From assembly GCA_964623085.1 (NCBI GenBank), contig CAZUTO010000006.1, positions 1 to 64,000 of the forward strand: DNA of 64,000 nt, written 5' to 3'. The notes beneath the pieces are model-generated. The model had not been told where the DNA came from and ran no database searches. It saw nothing but the letters and a program-made list of their open reading frames with translations. The stretch is from CAZUTO01 sp964623085 (lineage in GTDB: Bacteria > Pseudomonadota > Gammaproteobacteria > Pseudomonadales > GM7GCV1). Position 1 is the first letter of the stretch, and each line of letters begins with the position of its first letter. Both the position numbers and the translations under genes were made by a program. Positions 43,425 to 53,638 of the stretch are shown piece by piece.

Positions 43425-44822
43425 ATGAAAATAGTGATCATTGGCGCCGGGCAAGTCGGAGGCACGCTAGCTGAAAACCTTGCTAGTGAAGCGAACGACG
43501 TTACGCTAATTGATACTAACGAAGCCACCTTACAAGAACTTCGAGACCGCTTAGATATTCGCACTGTGCTCGGTCGCGGTTCCCACCCAGAAATTCTCGA
43601 ACAAGCAGGCATTGAAGACGCAGATATGCTGGTTGCGGTCACCACACACGATGAAGTGAATATGATCGCCTGCCAGATTGCCCACTCTCTGTTTAACACA
43701 CCGCACAAAATCGCACGTATTCGGTCCGAGGGCTACACAAAAGCGGCCGTCTCCGCTCGGCTGTTCGGTGCTCAAAACTTGCCGGTTGATGCTGTTATCA
43801 CTCCAGAGATCCTCGTCACCGAGCACCTTCAAAGGCTTATCAATCAACCGGGAGCTCTCCAAGTTGTCGACTTTGCCGATGGCAACGTACAACTCGTTGG
43901 CGTACGTGCCACAAAGGGCGCGCCCATGATTGGCCAAGATATCCAAGCCCTTAAAGATGTGATCCCTGAAATATCTATCGAGATCCCAGCTGTTTACAGA
44001 AAATTACAACCCATTGTCCCCAGCGGCTCAGAAGTGATTCAGGAGGGCGATGAGGTCTTTTTCCTTGCGGCGCGAGAACACATTAGACCAACAATGAACA
44101 CGCTAACTTCTCGCGAGAAGTCTTACCAAAAGATTGTTATCGCAGGTGGCGGAAATATAGGTTATCGGTTTGCAGAAGCAATCGAAAACCAATTTCAAAC
44201 TAAGATCATAGAGCTTAGCCATGAGCGCTGCGAATTTTTGGCAGAAAACCTAAATCGCAGTATCGTGCTAAATGGCAGCTCTTCTGATCAAGACCTTCTC
44301 ACCGAGGAAGGCATTGATTCGACCGATGTTTTCCTGGCGCTGACCAACAACGATGCTGCGAATATTGTTTCTTCTATACTCGCCAAAAAGCTCGGTGCGG
44401 GGAAAGTGGTCACGCTGATTAACAATGCTGTCTACGTGGATTTGATGCAAAGCTCGGAGTTGGATATTGCTGTATCGCCCTCACAAATCACTGCAAGCAA
44501 ACTACTGACTTATGTTCGTCGTGGCGACACCGTGCGAGTGCACTCGTTACGCCGCGGCGCTGCAGAAGCCATGGAGATTGTCGCCCACGGAGACAGCAAA
44601 AGCTCAAAAGTTGTGGGTAGAGCCGTCGGCGAGTTGCCGCTTCCCGAGGGGGCAACTATCGGTGCAATCGTTAGAGGTGGGGACGAAAAAACCACGGAGG
44701 TCTTAATCGGAGACAGCAACCTGATAATAGAAGACCAAGATCACGTCATTATTTTTCTAACCAACAAAAGCCACACCAGAAAAGTCGAGAAGCTTTTCCA
44801 AGTCGGCATCGCTTTCTTCTAA
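43425..44822 (+). CDS. trkA: Trk potassium uptake regulatory subunit TrkA
   Basis: TrkA is the cytoplasmic NAD(H)-binding gating ring of the TrkH potassium transporter. The 465-residue protein has two tandem RCK units, each with an RCK_N Rossmann fold (IIGAGQVGGTLAENLA at residue 4; VIAGGGNIGYRFAEAI near residue 237) and an RCK_C domain after it. The length is close to E. coli TrkA. It is followed 15 nt later by trkH, giving the complete uptake system in one transcript. Confidence 0.95.
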   Translation: MKIVIIGAGQVGGTLAENLASEANDVTLIDTNEATLQELRDRLDIRTVLGRGSHPEILEQAGIEDADMLVAVTTHDEVNMIACQIAHSLFNTPHKIARIRSEGYTKAAVSARLFGAQNLPVDAVITPEILVTEHLQRLINQPGALQVVDFADGNVQLVGVRATKGAPMIGQDIQALKDVIPEISIEIPAVYRKLQPIVPSGSEVIQEGDEVFFLAAREHIRPTMNTLTSREKSYQKIVIAGGGNIGYRFAEAIENQFQTKIIELSHERCEFLAENLNRSIVLNGSSSDQDLLTEEGIDSTDVFLALTNNDAANIVSSILAKKLGAGKVVTLINNAVYVDLMQSSELDIAVSPSQITASKLLTYVRRGDTVRVHSLRRGAAEAMEIVAHGDSKSSKVVGRAVGELPLPEGATIGAIVRGGDEKTTEVLIGDSNLIIEDQDHVIIFLTNKSHTRKVEKLFQVGIAFF

Positions 44823-44837
44823 GGCCACGCAACCAGA

Positions 44838-46307
44838 ATGCTTCGCTACGGCGTCATATTTAGAATTCTCGGCATTTTATTAATGCTGTTCAGCTCTTCC
44901 TATATTGCACCATTTATTGTCTCGCTTATCTATCAAGATCAAACAGCAAACGCTTACATATACTCACTGTTGATCACCGCGAGCCTAGGGCTGCTGATAT
45001 GGCTGCCCTGCTCCAAAAATCGAAATGAATTACGCGCTCGGGACGGGTTTATGATCACCGTGCTGTTCTGGCTGGTTCTGGGTCTATTTGGCTCTCTTCC
45101 ACTACTACTTGTGGATAATCCAAATCTCAGCATAACAGACGCCGTATTCGAATCGATATCTGGACTAACCACCACCGGGGCAACGGTTATTACCGGTCTA
45201 GATAACCTGCCCAAATCCATTCTTTTCTACCGACAGCAACTCCAATGGCTCGGCGGAATTGGTCTTGTCGTGATCGCCGTCGCCATATTGCCGATGCTCG
45301 GCGTCGGCGGCATGCAACTCTATCGAGCGGAAACTCCTGGGCCAGTCAAAGATAGCAAGCTTACGCCTCGTATTGCCTCTACCGCCAAGGCGCTATTCTT
45401 CATTTATCTAGGGCTTACACTAGTATGTGCACTTAGCTATCGCTTGGCGGGCATGGGCTGGTTCGACGCAGTCGCCCATAGCTTTTCCACTGTTTCAATC
45501 GGCGGCTTCTCAACCCACGATGCCAGCATGGGCTATTTTTTCGATCAGCCGGGGATGAACGGTGACGTGCTTATCGGCATCTGCATGGTATTCATGGTGG
45601 TTGCCGGTTTAAACTTTGCTCTCCACTACCATGCACTAGCAAAACAGCGGCTCGGCCATTACTTTCAAGATGTTGAGGCTAGAACCTACTTGCTCATGCT
45701 AATCGGCAGCATGTTGTTTGTGTGCTCTATGCTAATGATTTTTGGCATCTATGACCGAAGCGACAGTGTTCGGCACGGCTTCTTCCAAGCGATTGCTATT
45801 ATGACCACCGCCGGGTTTACCACCACCGCATTCTCGAACTGGCCAGAATTCATCGCCTTTTTTATGTTGTTTCTCGCATTTTTTGGTGGCTGCGCGGGAT
45901 CAACCGGCGGCGGAATCAAAATTGGTCGTATGATTATCTTGGCCAAACAAACGCTGCGCGAGATTGCACGGCTGATTCACCCTGACGCAGTGGTACCCAT
46001 CAAGGTTGGCGATAAACCGGTGCATCCAAGAGTGGCCGACGCCATTTGGGGATTTTTTGGTGCTTACTTAATCGTATTTTATGCGATGGTGATGGCACTG
46101 CTTGCGACAGGGCTGGACTTCGTAACGGCATGGTCTGCCGTCGCTGCTACACTCAACAATCTTGGTCCCGGCTTAGGTGATGTGGCCGCTCACTACGGCG
46201 ATATCGGTGGGCTGGCCAAATGGGTTTTATGCGCCTGTATGATTCTCGGACGGCTTGAGCTGTTTACACTGATTGTTCTTTTTGTGCCTATGTATTGGAG
46301 AACCTAG
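44838..46307 (+). CDS. trkH: Trk potassium uptake membrane subunit TrkH
   Basis: TrkH is the membrane pore of the low-affinity potassium uptake system. The 489-residue protein has about ten hydrophobic spans in four M1-P-M2 repeats, with selectivity-loop signatures such as ISGLTTTGATVITGLD, FSTVSIGGFSTHD, MTTAGFTTTAF and ATLNNLGPGLG. FFGGCAGSTGGGIKIGR is the conserved loop between repeats. The length matches TrkH. It is the last gene of the def operon; the 45 nt after it hold only a weak 5-bp hairpin before the convergent acyltransferase gene. Confidence 0.95.
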   Translation: MLRYGVIFRILGILLMLFSSSYIAPFIVSLIYQDQTANAYIYSLLITASLGLLIWLPCSKNRNELRARDGFMITVLFWLVLGLFGSLPLLLVDNPNLSITDAVFESISGLTTTGATVITGLDNLPKSILFYRQQLQWLGGIGLVVIAVAILPMLGVGGMQLYRAETPGPVKDSKLTPRIASTAKALFFIYLGLTLVCALSYRLAGMGWFDAVAHSFSTVSIGGFSTHDASMGYFFDQPGMNGDVLIGICMVFMVVAGLNFALHYHALAKQRLGHYFQDVEARTYLLMLIGSMLFVCSMLMIFGIYDRSDSVRHGFFQAIAIMTTAGFTTTAFSNWPEFIAFFMLFLAFFGGCAGSTGGGIKIGRMIILAKQTLREIARLIHPDAVVPIKVGDKPVHPRVADAIWGFFGAYLIVFYAMVMALLATGLDFVTAWSAVAATLNNLGPGLGDVAAHYGDIGGLAKWVLCACMILGRLELFTLIVLFVPMYWRT

Positions 46308-46352
46308 CTAAGCTAGATTTAGCCTTTATAGGCGTTGCATCAAGCTCTCCAA

Positions 46353-47225
46353 TCAATATCCGGCATACAGGTTTCTTCCATCAGATTGCCGCTTGTAGCG
46401 CTTGTACTCCCAACTGTATTGCGTCGGTGCTTTTTCTATGAGCTTTTCGATAGACTGATTAAGAGCAAAAACAGCTTTTTGCTCATCTTCCGCATAAATA
46501 TCGGGGTCGGGCTCCATGTAACCCAAATCAAACCCACCTTTGGTTCGAATTGCATAGGCTACCAAAACAACTGGGTTTGTTTTTTGAACCAGCTTTTGAA
46601 TCAATGTCATGGTGTACGCTGGCGTACCGTAGAACGGCGCGAAGATGCCAGCGCCTTCAACGGGGACCTGATCTGGAAGAATAAACGTCATCTCACCGCG
46701 CTTGAGCGCCTTCATCACACTCAAGACCCCTTTCACATTTGCCGGAACCATGTCCGCAACAAACCGACCCGATCGCATGATTGCATCCAGCTCTGGAATT
46801 TTCGGCGGCGCGTACATTGCCGTTGTCTTCATAAAAGACCCTACCCGCAACCCAATCATTTCCCAGTTACCAAAGTGGGGCACGAGAAAAAGCACCCCTC
46901 GTCCCGACTCACGTGCGGCTATATACAATTCTTCATTGGTGATACTGAGTGTTTTTTCTTGTCGCCAAATATCGTCTCTATACCAAACCGCCGGCACTTC
47001 AAAAAGTGTTTGTGCACTATGGGAAAGGCTGTCGCGCGCCATCTTCTTTCGCTCAGATAACGACAACGCCGGAAAAGCAATTTCTAGGTTCTTCAATGTA
47101 ACTTGCCGGCTTCTCGCCGAAAAAAGCCATGCAAGACGGCCAGTAAAGATTCCGAGCGCTCGACTCACCGATAAAGGAAGCGAGCAAAGAAAGTGCACCA
47201 AGATAACAAGCAATTTTGCGCGCAT
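46353..47225 (-). CDS. Lipid A biosynthesis acyltransferase (LpxL/HtrB family)
   Basis: This inner-membrane enzyme adds a secondary acyl chain to Kdo2-lipid IVA. The 290-residue protein has an N-terminal hydrophobic anchor (about 3-20), the catalytic HX4E motif in VPHFGNWEMIGL near residue 118, and the LPDQVPVEGAGIFAPFYG segment near residue 178 typical of LpxL/LpxM. The chain length and site it uses cannot be told from sequence. In Pseudomonas an htrB gene has the same place near glyQ. It is divergent from glyQ across 140 nt. Confidence 0.9.
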   Translation of the reverse strand: MRAKLLVILVHFLCSLPLSVSRALGIFTGRLAWLFSARSRQVTLKNLEIAFPALSLSERKKMARDSLSHSAQTLFEVPAVWYRDDIWRQEKTLSITNEELYIAARESGRGVLFLVPHFGNWEMIGLRVGSFMKTTAMYAPPKIPELDAIMRSGRFVADMVPANVKGVLSVMKALKRGEMTFILPDQVPVEGAGIFAPFYGTPAYTMTLIQKLVQKTNPVVLVAYAIRTKGGFDLGYMEPDPDIYAEDEQKAVFALNQSIEKLIEKAPTQYSWEYKRYKRQSDGRNLYAGY

Positions 47226-47365
47226 GGGACAGCAGCATTCAAAGTTTTATGGATTATACCGTTTCAGACAAGAAGACTTATACCAAAACGTCCTAACGGC
47301 TATAATCTCCGGCCTCGACCAGACCAGCTGGCCCGTTGCACCATTCTTTTGGCATCGTGAATACT

Positions 47366-48319
47366 ATGAATCAGACCGTCGATACTTCGACTTTTCAGGG
47401 GCTCATTCAAGCCTTACAACAATTTTGGGGTAACCAAGGTTGTGTCAACCTGCAACCTCTAGACATGGAAGTCGGTGCCGGCACCTTCCACCCAGCGACT
47501 TTTTTACGGGCAATTGGCCCCGAGAGTTGGCGTGCGGCCTACGCACAACCGTGCCGAAGACCCACTGATGGTCGCTACGGTGAAAACCCAAATAGGCTGC
47601 AGCACTACTATCAATTTCAGGTCATCCTGAAACCATCCCCTGGTGATATTCAAGATCTATATCTCGAATCACTCAGCTTGCTAGGCGTCGATCCACTTGT
47701 GCACGATATACGCTTTGTCGAAGATAATTGGGAGTCGCCTACACTCGGAGCATGGGGGCTAGGATGGGAAGTCTGGCTAAACGGAATGGAAGTGACACAG
47801 TTTACCTACTTCCAGCAAGCGGGCGGCTTAGAGTGCTTTCCTGTATCTGGCGAGATCACCTATGGTCTGGAGCGCATCGCCATGTATTTGCAAGGCGTAG
47901 ATTCTATCTACGACCTCGCCTGGAATAAAAATCCTGATGGCACTGTGACGACCTATGGCGATGTTTTTCTTCAGAACGAAAAGGAAATGTCCGCCTACAA
48001 TTTCGAGCACGCGAATGTGGATTTTTGTTTTGCTGCATTCGACGAATACGAATCTCAGTGTCTAAAGCTCCTCGAACAAGACCTGCCCCTACCGGCCTAT
48101 GAGCTGGTAATGAAGGCGTCCCATGCTTTCAATATGCTCGATGCTCGCCACGCAATATCTGTCACTGAGCGCCAGCGATTTATCTTGCGAGTACGAACGC
48201 TGGCACGAGGCGTCGCGGAGAATTACTTTAAGGTCCGTATGGAAGCCGGCTTCCCCCTGGCTCCCAAAGAACTAGCAGAACAAGTTATCGCGGCACATAA
48301 AGCGGAGAAGGCATCGTGA
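47366..48319 (+). CDS. glyQ: Glycyl-tRNA synthetase alpha subunit
   Basis: The alpha chain of the alpha2beta2 glycyl-tRNA synthetase holds the class II active site. The 317-residue protein has the signatures FWGNQGCVNLQPLDMEVGAGTFHPATFLR (about 17-45), AYAQPCRRPTDGRYGENPNRLQHYYQFQVILKP and GGLECFPVSGEITYGLERIAMYLQ. The ATG at 47366 fits relatives; a GTG three codons earlier is an alternative. The stop overlaps the glyS start (GTGA), so the subunits are translationally coupled. Confidence 0.96.
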   Translation: MNQTVDTSTFQGLIQALQQFWGNQGCVNLQPLDMEVGAGTFHPATFLRAIGPESWRAAYAQPCRRPTDGRYGENPNRLQHYYQFQVILKPSPGDIQDLYLESLSLLGVDPLVHDIRFVEDNWESPTLGAWGLGWEVWLNGMEVTQFTYFQQAGGLECFPVSGEITYGLERIAMYLQGVDSIYDLAWNKNPDGTVTTYGDVFLQNEKEMSAYNFEHANVDFCFAAFDEYESQCLKLLEQDLPLPAYELVMKASHAFNMLDARHAISVTERQRFILRVRTLARGVAENYFKVRMEAGFPLAPKELAEQVIAAHKAEKAS

Positions 48320-50379
48320 GCGAAAAACAAGATTTTCTCGTTGAAATTGGTGTGGAAGAGCTTCCGCCCAAATCACTACTGCAACTTTCTCTCGCATTTG
48401 AAAAAGCCATCGCAGATCAACTGACCAGCGCGCGGCTTAACTTCGCTGACACAAAAAGCTTTGCTACACCAAGGCGTTTGGCCGTTTTAGTTAGCCAGCT
48501 AGATGAATCGCAACCCTCACAAGAAAAAGAATCTCTTGGCCCCGCAGTCAAGGCGGCATTCGATGAGAATGGCGAGCCAACTCAAGCCGCCCAAGGGTTT
48601 GCCCGGAAGGTGGGAGTAGAAGTAAAGGATCTTGCCCAAGTCGACACAGAAAAGGGGCCTCGCCTCGCGTTTAAAGAAGTTGAGCAAGGCGCACAAACAT
48701 CCACCCTGCTCGCACCTATTATCGAACATGCACTCGATAAACTGCCTATCGCTAAACGCATGCGCTGGGGAAGCCGGCGCGAAGAGTTTGTAAGGCCGGT
48801 TCACTGGGTGCTCGTGCTATTTGGTAGACAGCTGGTTGATGCCACGATTATGGGTTTAAAAACAACAAGCAGCACCCGCGGCCATCGCTTCCACGCCAAC
48901 AAAGAGATTGGCGTTGGTGAGCCCGCTTTATATTCGTCGATTCTCGAAAAAGAAGGTGCGGTTACCGCAGACTTTGAAATTCGCCGCGACATGATTCGGC
49001 AATCTGTCATATCAGCAGCAGAAACGACAGGTGGCAGCGCTGTCATCACCGATGACCTTTTGAATGAAGTCACCGCACTAGTAGAAAAGCCCGTCGCGCT
49101 CGCTGGCAAATTTGATGAATCCTTTCTAAAGGTGCCCAGCGAAGCCTTGGTGTCATCGATGAAGGAACACCAAAAGTACTTTCATGTAGTAGACAAAGGT
49201 GACGAATTATTACCGGCATTTATCACCGTCGCAAATATCGAATCGCAAGACCCAAGCGCGGTTATTAGCGGCAACGAACGCGTTATTCGTCCTAGACTAG
49301 CTGACGCCGCTTTTTTCTATGAAACCGACCTCAAGATTCCATTTGAGAACTTCAGGGAACGACTAAAACCTGTGGTATTTCAGACCAAGCTCGGTACCGT
49401 TTTTGACAAAACAGAGCGCGTTTCCGTTTTGGCATCGGCACTTGCACCCTTGGTTTCCGCATCAGCCGAAGACTGCCTGCGCGCCGGAAAGCTATGTAAA
49501 AACGATCTAGTCACCGATATGGTTGGCGAGTTCGCAGATCTGCAAGGGCTAATGGGCCGCTACTACGCTAAGGCTGCTGGAGAAAACTCCGACGTTGCAG
49601 AGGCGATGCATGAGCAATATCTACCTCGCTTTGCAGGGGATGATCTCCCAAAAACTGCCGTGGGTACTGCCGTCGCGCTAGCAGATCGACTAGATACGCT
49701 AACCGGTATATTTGGCATTGAGCAACTGCCCACCGGTTCAAAAGATCCTTTTGCGCTTCGCAGAGCTTCGTTGGGTGTCTTGCGTATTTTGGTGGAAGGC
49801 AAATTTAATGCGTCGCTGCGAGAGCTGCTGTCTTCGGCTCATAACCAACACCAGAGTCTTTCGGCAGACGGCATAGAGACACTTCTAACTTACATGCTCG
49901 ACCGGTTTTCCTCTTGGTTTGATGATCTCGGCGTGCCTGCGGAGAGCTTTATCGCCGTTCGCGCATTAGATATAGATGACCCATTGGATATCTATCACAG
50001 AACCATGGCTGTCACCGAATTTTCAAAAACAGCCGAAGCGCCAGCGTTAGCTGCCGCGAACAAGCGCGTCTCCAATATTTTGTCAAAATCAGAGGCGACC
50101 ACCGCTGAGGTCAATAAAACACTTTTAAGCGAAGAGGCCGAAAAGACACTATTCGATGCACTTAGTCATGCCCAGTCTGACCTAGTGCCTTTGATGAAAG
50201 CGAAAGACTATTCTGCGGCACTGGCGCGGCTGGCCTCGTTACGCGAGCCGATCGATGCCTTTTTTGATCAGGTTATGGTGATGTCAGATGATCTCTCTCT
50301 GAGGAATAACCGACTGGCACTGCTGGTGATGTTGCGGAGTTTATTTATCTCCATTGCGGATATATCACTGCTGCCTTAA
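48316..50379 (+). CDS. glyS: Glycyl-tRNA synthetase beta subunit
   Basis: The beta chain binds and positions tRNA-Gly. The 687-residue protein begins FLVEIGVEELPPKSLLQL, has the conserved TPRRLAVLV region, the RMRWGSRREEFVRPVHWVL stretch near residue 155, and the HD-like LPKTAVGTAVALADRLDTLTGIFG segment near residue 455. A C-terminal DALR-type domain ends it. Length and motifs are normal. Translation starts at a GTG overlapping the glyQ stop. Confidence 0.96.
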   Translation: MSEKQDFLVEIGVEELPPKSLLQLSLAFEKAIADQLTSARLNFADTKSFATPRRLAVLVSQLDESQPSQEKESLGPAVKAAFDENGEPTQAAQGFARKVGVEVKDLAQVDTEKGPRLAFKEVEQGAQTSTLLAPIIEHALDKLPIAKRMRWGSRREEFVRPVHWVLVLFGRQLVDATIMGLKTTSSTRGHRFHANKEIGVGEPALYSSILEKEGAVTADFEIRRDMIRQSVISAAETTGGSAVITDDLLNEVTALVEKPVALAGKFDESFLKVPSEALVSSMKEHQKYFHVVDKGDELLPAFITVANIESQDPSAVISGNERVIRPRLADAAFFYETDLKIPFENFRERLKPVVFQTKLGTVFDKTERVSVLASALAPLVSASAEDCLRAGKLCKNDLVTDMVGEFADLQGLMGRYYAKAAGENSDVAEAMHEQYLPRFAGDDLPKTAVGTAVALADRLDTLTGIFGIEQLPTGSKDPFALRRASLGVLRILVEGKFNASLRELLSSAHNQHQSLSADGIETLLTYMLDRFSSWFDDLGVPAESFIAVRALDIDDPLDIYHRTMAVTEFSKTAEAPALAAANKRVSNILSKSEATTAEVNKTLLSEEAEKTLFDALSHAQSDLVPLMKAKDYSAALARLASLREPIDAFFDQVMVMSDDLSLRNNRLALLVMLRSLFISIADISLLP

Positions 50380-50391
50380 CAACGAGATTCG

Positions 50392-51102
50392 ATGTTATAC
50401 CGCCGCTGGACGTATTACGCCCTCTATATTCCAAGCCTATTGGTATTAGCTCTCTACATGTGCACATTGGGAGTAGTAACCCCATATCGACAGCGCATGA
50501 AATTGGCAACCTTGTGGGGTGCTTTCTGTGGCCGCACATGGCTGCGATGGAGCGCGGGAATAAAGCTAAACATAGAAGGCTTGGAGCATGTTCCCGACTC
50601 GGAACCCTATATCATGCTGGCAAATCACCAATCTGAATGGGAGACGCTCTTTCTTCCGCGCATAGCCTGTCCTGCAGCAGCGGTTGTTAAAGACTCTCTC
50701 ATCAACATCCCCGTTTATGGCTGGGCACTGAGACTAGCGCGCCCTATCGCCGTTGACCGCTCTTCGCCAAAGGCTTCTATAAGACAAATCCTTAACCAGG
50801 GTACAGAGAGAATCAAAGAAGGCAGCAATGTGCTAATTTTTGCCGAAAGCACACGCGTCGAACCTAATACGATTGGCAAATACACGAAGACTGGCTCAAA
50901 ACTCGCCATTCAAGCCAACGCCCCCATATTGCCCGTTGTACATAATGCGGGAGATTGCTGGTCACCAAAACGATGGTTTCGGCCTGGGACAATCCAACTT
51001 AGAATCGGGCCAATCATTCGCCCAGATGGAAAAAGCGCGGCCGAGCTAACGGAAGAATTAGAACGCTGGGCCAGAGCGAACTATCCCGGTGAGCTACACT
51101 AG
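50392..51102 (+). CDS. 1-acyl-sn-glycerol-3-phosphate acyltransferase (PlsC family)
   Basis: Such enzymes acylate lysophosphatidic acid to phosphatidic acid at the inner membrane. The 236-residue protein has an N-terminal hydrophobic span (about 10-28) and the acyltransferase block I NHQSEWETLF near residue 79. Here the usual HX4D is HX4E, a variant common in this gyrB-linked subgroup to my knowledge. Blocks II and III follow, with ARPIAVDRSSPKASI and IFAESTRVEPNTIGKYTKTG. It lies 12 nt after glyS, likely in the same transcript, and is convergent with gyrB. Confidence 0.9.
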   Translation: MLYRRWTYYALYIPSLLVLALYMCTLGVVTPYRQRMKLATLWGAFCGRTWLRWSAGIKLNIEGLEHVPDSEPYIMLANHQSEWETLFLPRIACPAAAVVKDSLINIPVYGWALRLARPIAVDRSSPKASIRQILNQGTERIKEGSNVLIFAESTRVEPNTIGKYTKTGSKLAIQANAPILPVVHNAGDCWSPKRWFRPGTIQLRIGPIIRPDGKSAAELTEELERWARANYPGELH

Positions 51103-51205
51103 CTCTCCACTAACCTAGAACTTTCCGATAAGCCGCACTTTAATTTATTCAACCACAAACTATCTCTTTTGGGTTGCGTAAATTTGCAAGTTAGTATGCG
51201 CTTAC

Positions 51206-53626
51206 TTACACGTCAAGGTTTGCTACTGTTAGTGCGTTCTGTTCGATAAAGAGTCTACGCGGCTCAACTTGATCGCCCATCAATGTGGTAAACATCTGAT
51301 CTGCTGCAACGGCATCCTCCAATGAGACCTGCATTAAACGGCGCGTTTCTGGGTCCATCGTAGTTTCCCAGAGCTGCTCGGGGTTCATTTCACCCAAGCC
51401 TTTATAACGCTGAATATTGTAGCCTCTGCGTGACTCCTTCATGAGCCATTCGATGGCTTCGCCAAAATCTGCAATGTCCTGCCGTCGCTCACCACGAGCA
51501 ACATAGGCGCCCTTATCAATTAGCCCCATCAGCTTCTCACCTAACGCAACGATAGCGGTGTATTCACCCGATAGCAGAAAGTCTCGACCGATTCGATAAA
51601 CCCGCGGAATACCATGCTGTGTAATTTGAATTTGTGGCAGCATCAAATGCCGTTCCGCATCTTCATGAATTTCAATGCTGAAGGCGCGACCACCATCATT
51701 TAGAGTATCGAGCTGTGCGCGCATTTTTTCTGCCCAAGCATTAGCTTTCGTCGCGTCTTCCATCTCTTCACTACCAAAGCGAGGCACCAAGACCATCGCA
51801 TGGGTAATTTCTGCCGGTGTGACACGATCCATGCGCTCACAAATAGCATCTACAGCTCGATATTCGGATACCAGTGACTCCAACGCCGTTCCTTTAATTC
51901 CAGGCACATCTGGTCCAGGAACAAGGGCGGCTCCTTCCAATGCGGAGCTGGTCAAAAACGTAGTTAAGCCCGCTTCATCTTTTATGTATTGTTCTTGTTT
52001 GCCCTTACTAAGCTTATATAGTGGTGGCTGCGCGATGTAGATATGGCCACGCTCAACCAACTCACGCATCTGACGGAAAAAGAACGTCAGCAGCAGTGTA
52101 CGAATATGCGCACCATCTACGTCCGCATCCGTCATGATAATAATTTGATGATAACGCAGCTTTTCTGGGTCGAACTCCTGCTTGCCAATACCACAGCCTA
52201 GCGCCGTAATAAGCGTCCCCACCTCCGCACTCGATAACATTTTGTCAAAGCGCGCTTTTTCAACATTGAGGATCTTACCCTTAAGCGGCAAGATTGCTTG
52301 GGTCCTTCGATCCCGTCCTTGCTTAGCCGAGCCGCCCGCTGAATCGCCCTCCACTAGGTAGATTTCAGACAACGCGGGGTCTTTCTCCTGACAGTCCGCC
52401 AACTTCCCCGGCAAGCCTGCAATATCCAGCGCACCTTTGCGCCGCGTCATTTCTCTCGCTTTCCGGGCGGCGTCACGAGCCCGCGCTGCATCAATCATTT
52501 TACTGACAATGGCTTTGGCTTCCTGCGGTGACTCTTGCAAGTACTCGGTCAACGCTTTGCCCATTTCCTGCTCAACCGCCGATTTGACCTCGGACGAAAC
52601 CAGCTTGTCCTTGGTTTGCGATGAGAATTTAGGGTCGGGCACTTTGACGGAAATAATCGCTGTTAACCCTTCTCTTGCGTCATCTCCCGTAGTCGACACC
52701 TTGGCTTTTGTACCCAAGCCCTCTGATTCTATATACTGGTTTAGAGAGCGCGTTAGTGCACCACGAAACCCAGCTAAGTGCGTGCCGCCGTCGCGCTGGG
52801 GGATGTTATTGGCATAACAAAAAATGCTTTCCTGATAACCATCATTCCACTGCAAAGCGACTTCTACGCCAATTTCGTCCTCACGGTCAGTGGTATTAAA
52901 GTGCATGACGCGATTAATTTCGGTCTTGTTTTGATTCAGATACGCAACGAAAGCGCCAAGGCCGCCTTCATACTCGTATACCTCTTCTTTTCCAGAACGC
53001 TCATCCGCTAGGACAATTCGCACTCCCGAATTCAAGAATGACAGCTCTCGAAGGCGCTTAGCTAAAATATCAAAGTGGAACTGGATGTTGCTAAACGTCT
53101 CTGGAGAAGGAATAAAGTGCACAGATGTGCCTGAGATATCTGTTTGGCCAACAACCGCTAAGGGGGCGTCTGGAACGCCGTGGCTATAGGTTTGCTCATG
53201 CACCTTGCCTTCTCTGCGAATTGTGAGCTTTAACTGCGAGGAAAGCGCATTTACAACGGATACGCCAACACCATGAAGGCCTCCAGACACCTTATAAGTG
53301 TTGTCATCAAACTTTCCGCCTGCGTGAAGCACAGTCATAATGACTTCTGCCGCACTCACGCCCTCTTCGTGGATCTCCGTAGGAATACCACGACCGTTAT
53401 CACTAACAGTAATAGATTCATCTGGGTGAATACAGGCACGAATCTCGGAGCAATGCCCTGCCAAAGCTTCATCAATGGAATTGTCCACCAGTTCAAACAC
53501 CATGTGGTGCAAGCCAGTGCCGTCATCGGTATCACCAATGTACATTCCAGGGCGCTTTCTTACAGCATCAAGTCCTTTTAGGACCTTGATGCTAGAGGAA
53601 TCGTAATTATTCTCCTCTTCTGACAT
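51206..53626 (-). CDS. gyrB: DNA gyrase subunit B
   Basis: GyrB supplies the ATPase and part of the cleavage core of gyrase, which adds negative supercoils. The 806-residue protein has the GHKL ATPase domain (ELVDNSIDEALAG near residue 46, GGLHGVGVSVVNALS near residue 115). The transducer domain follows, then TOPRIM with EGDSAGGSAKQGRDRRTQAILPLKGKILN near residue 427 and the DADVDGAHI acidic pair. The insert of about 165 residues found in gammaproteobacterial GyrB is present before the C-terminal RYKGLGEMNPEQLW. It follows recF by 12 nt in the dnaA-dnaN-recF-gyrB run. Confidence 0.97.
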   Translation of the reverse strand: MSEEENNYDSSSIKVLKGLDAVRKRPGMYIGDTDDGTGLHHMVFELVDNSIDEALAGHCSEIRACIHPDESITVSDNGRGIPTEIHEEGVSAAEVIMTVLHAGGKFDDNTYKVSGGLHGVGVSVVNALSSQLKLTIRREGKVHEQTYSHGVPDAPLAVVGQTDISGTSVHFIPSPETFSNIQFHFDILAKRLRELSFLNSGVRIVLADERSGKEEVYEYEGGLGAFVAYLNQNKTEINRVMHFNTTDREDEIGVEVALQWNDGYQESIFCYANNIPQRDGGTHLAGFRGALTRSLNQYIESEGLGTKAKVSTTGDDAREGLTAIISVKVPDPKFSSQTKDKLVSSEVKSAVEQEMGKALTEYLQESPQEAKAIVSKMIDAARARDAARKAREMTRRKGALDIAGLPGKLADCQEKDPALSEIYLVEGDSAGGSAKQGRDRRTQAILPLKGKILNVEKARFDKMLSSAEVGTLITALGCGIGKQEFDPEKLRYHQIIIMTDADVDGAHIRTLLLTFFFRQMRELVERGHIYIAQPPLYKLSKGKQEQYIKDEAGLTTFLTSSALEGAALVPGPDVPGIKGTALESLVSEYRAVDAICERMDRVTPAEITHAMVLVPRFGSEEMEDATKANAWAEKMRAQLDTLNDGGRAFSIEIHEDAERHLMLPQIQITQHGIPRVYRIGRDFLLSGEYTAIVALGEKLMGLIDKGAYVARGERRQDIADFGEAIEWLMKESRRGYNIQRYKGLGEMNPEQLWETTMDPETRRLMQVSLEDAVAADQMFTTLMGDQVEPRRLFIEQNALTVANLDV

Positions 53627-53638
53627 ATTGTCTCCAGT

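Noticed and set aside
46335..47433. Two plus-strand frames of about 240 codons opposite the LpxL-type gene
   Set aside because: Both are antisense to a coding frame with clear catalytic motifs and show no family features of their own.
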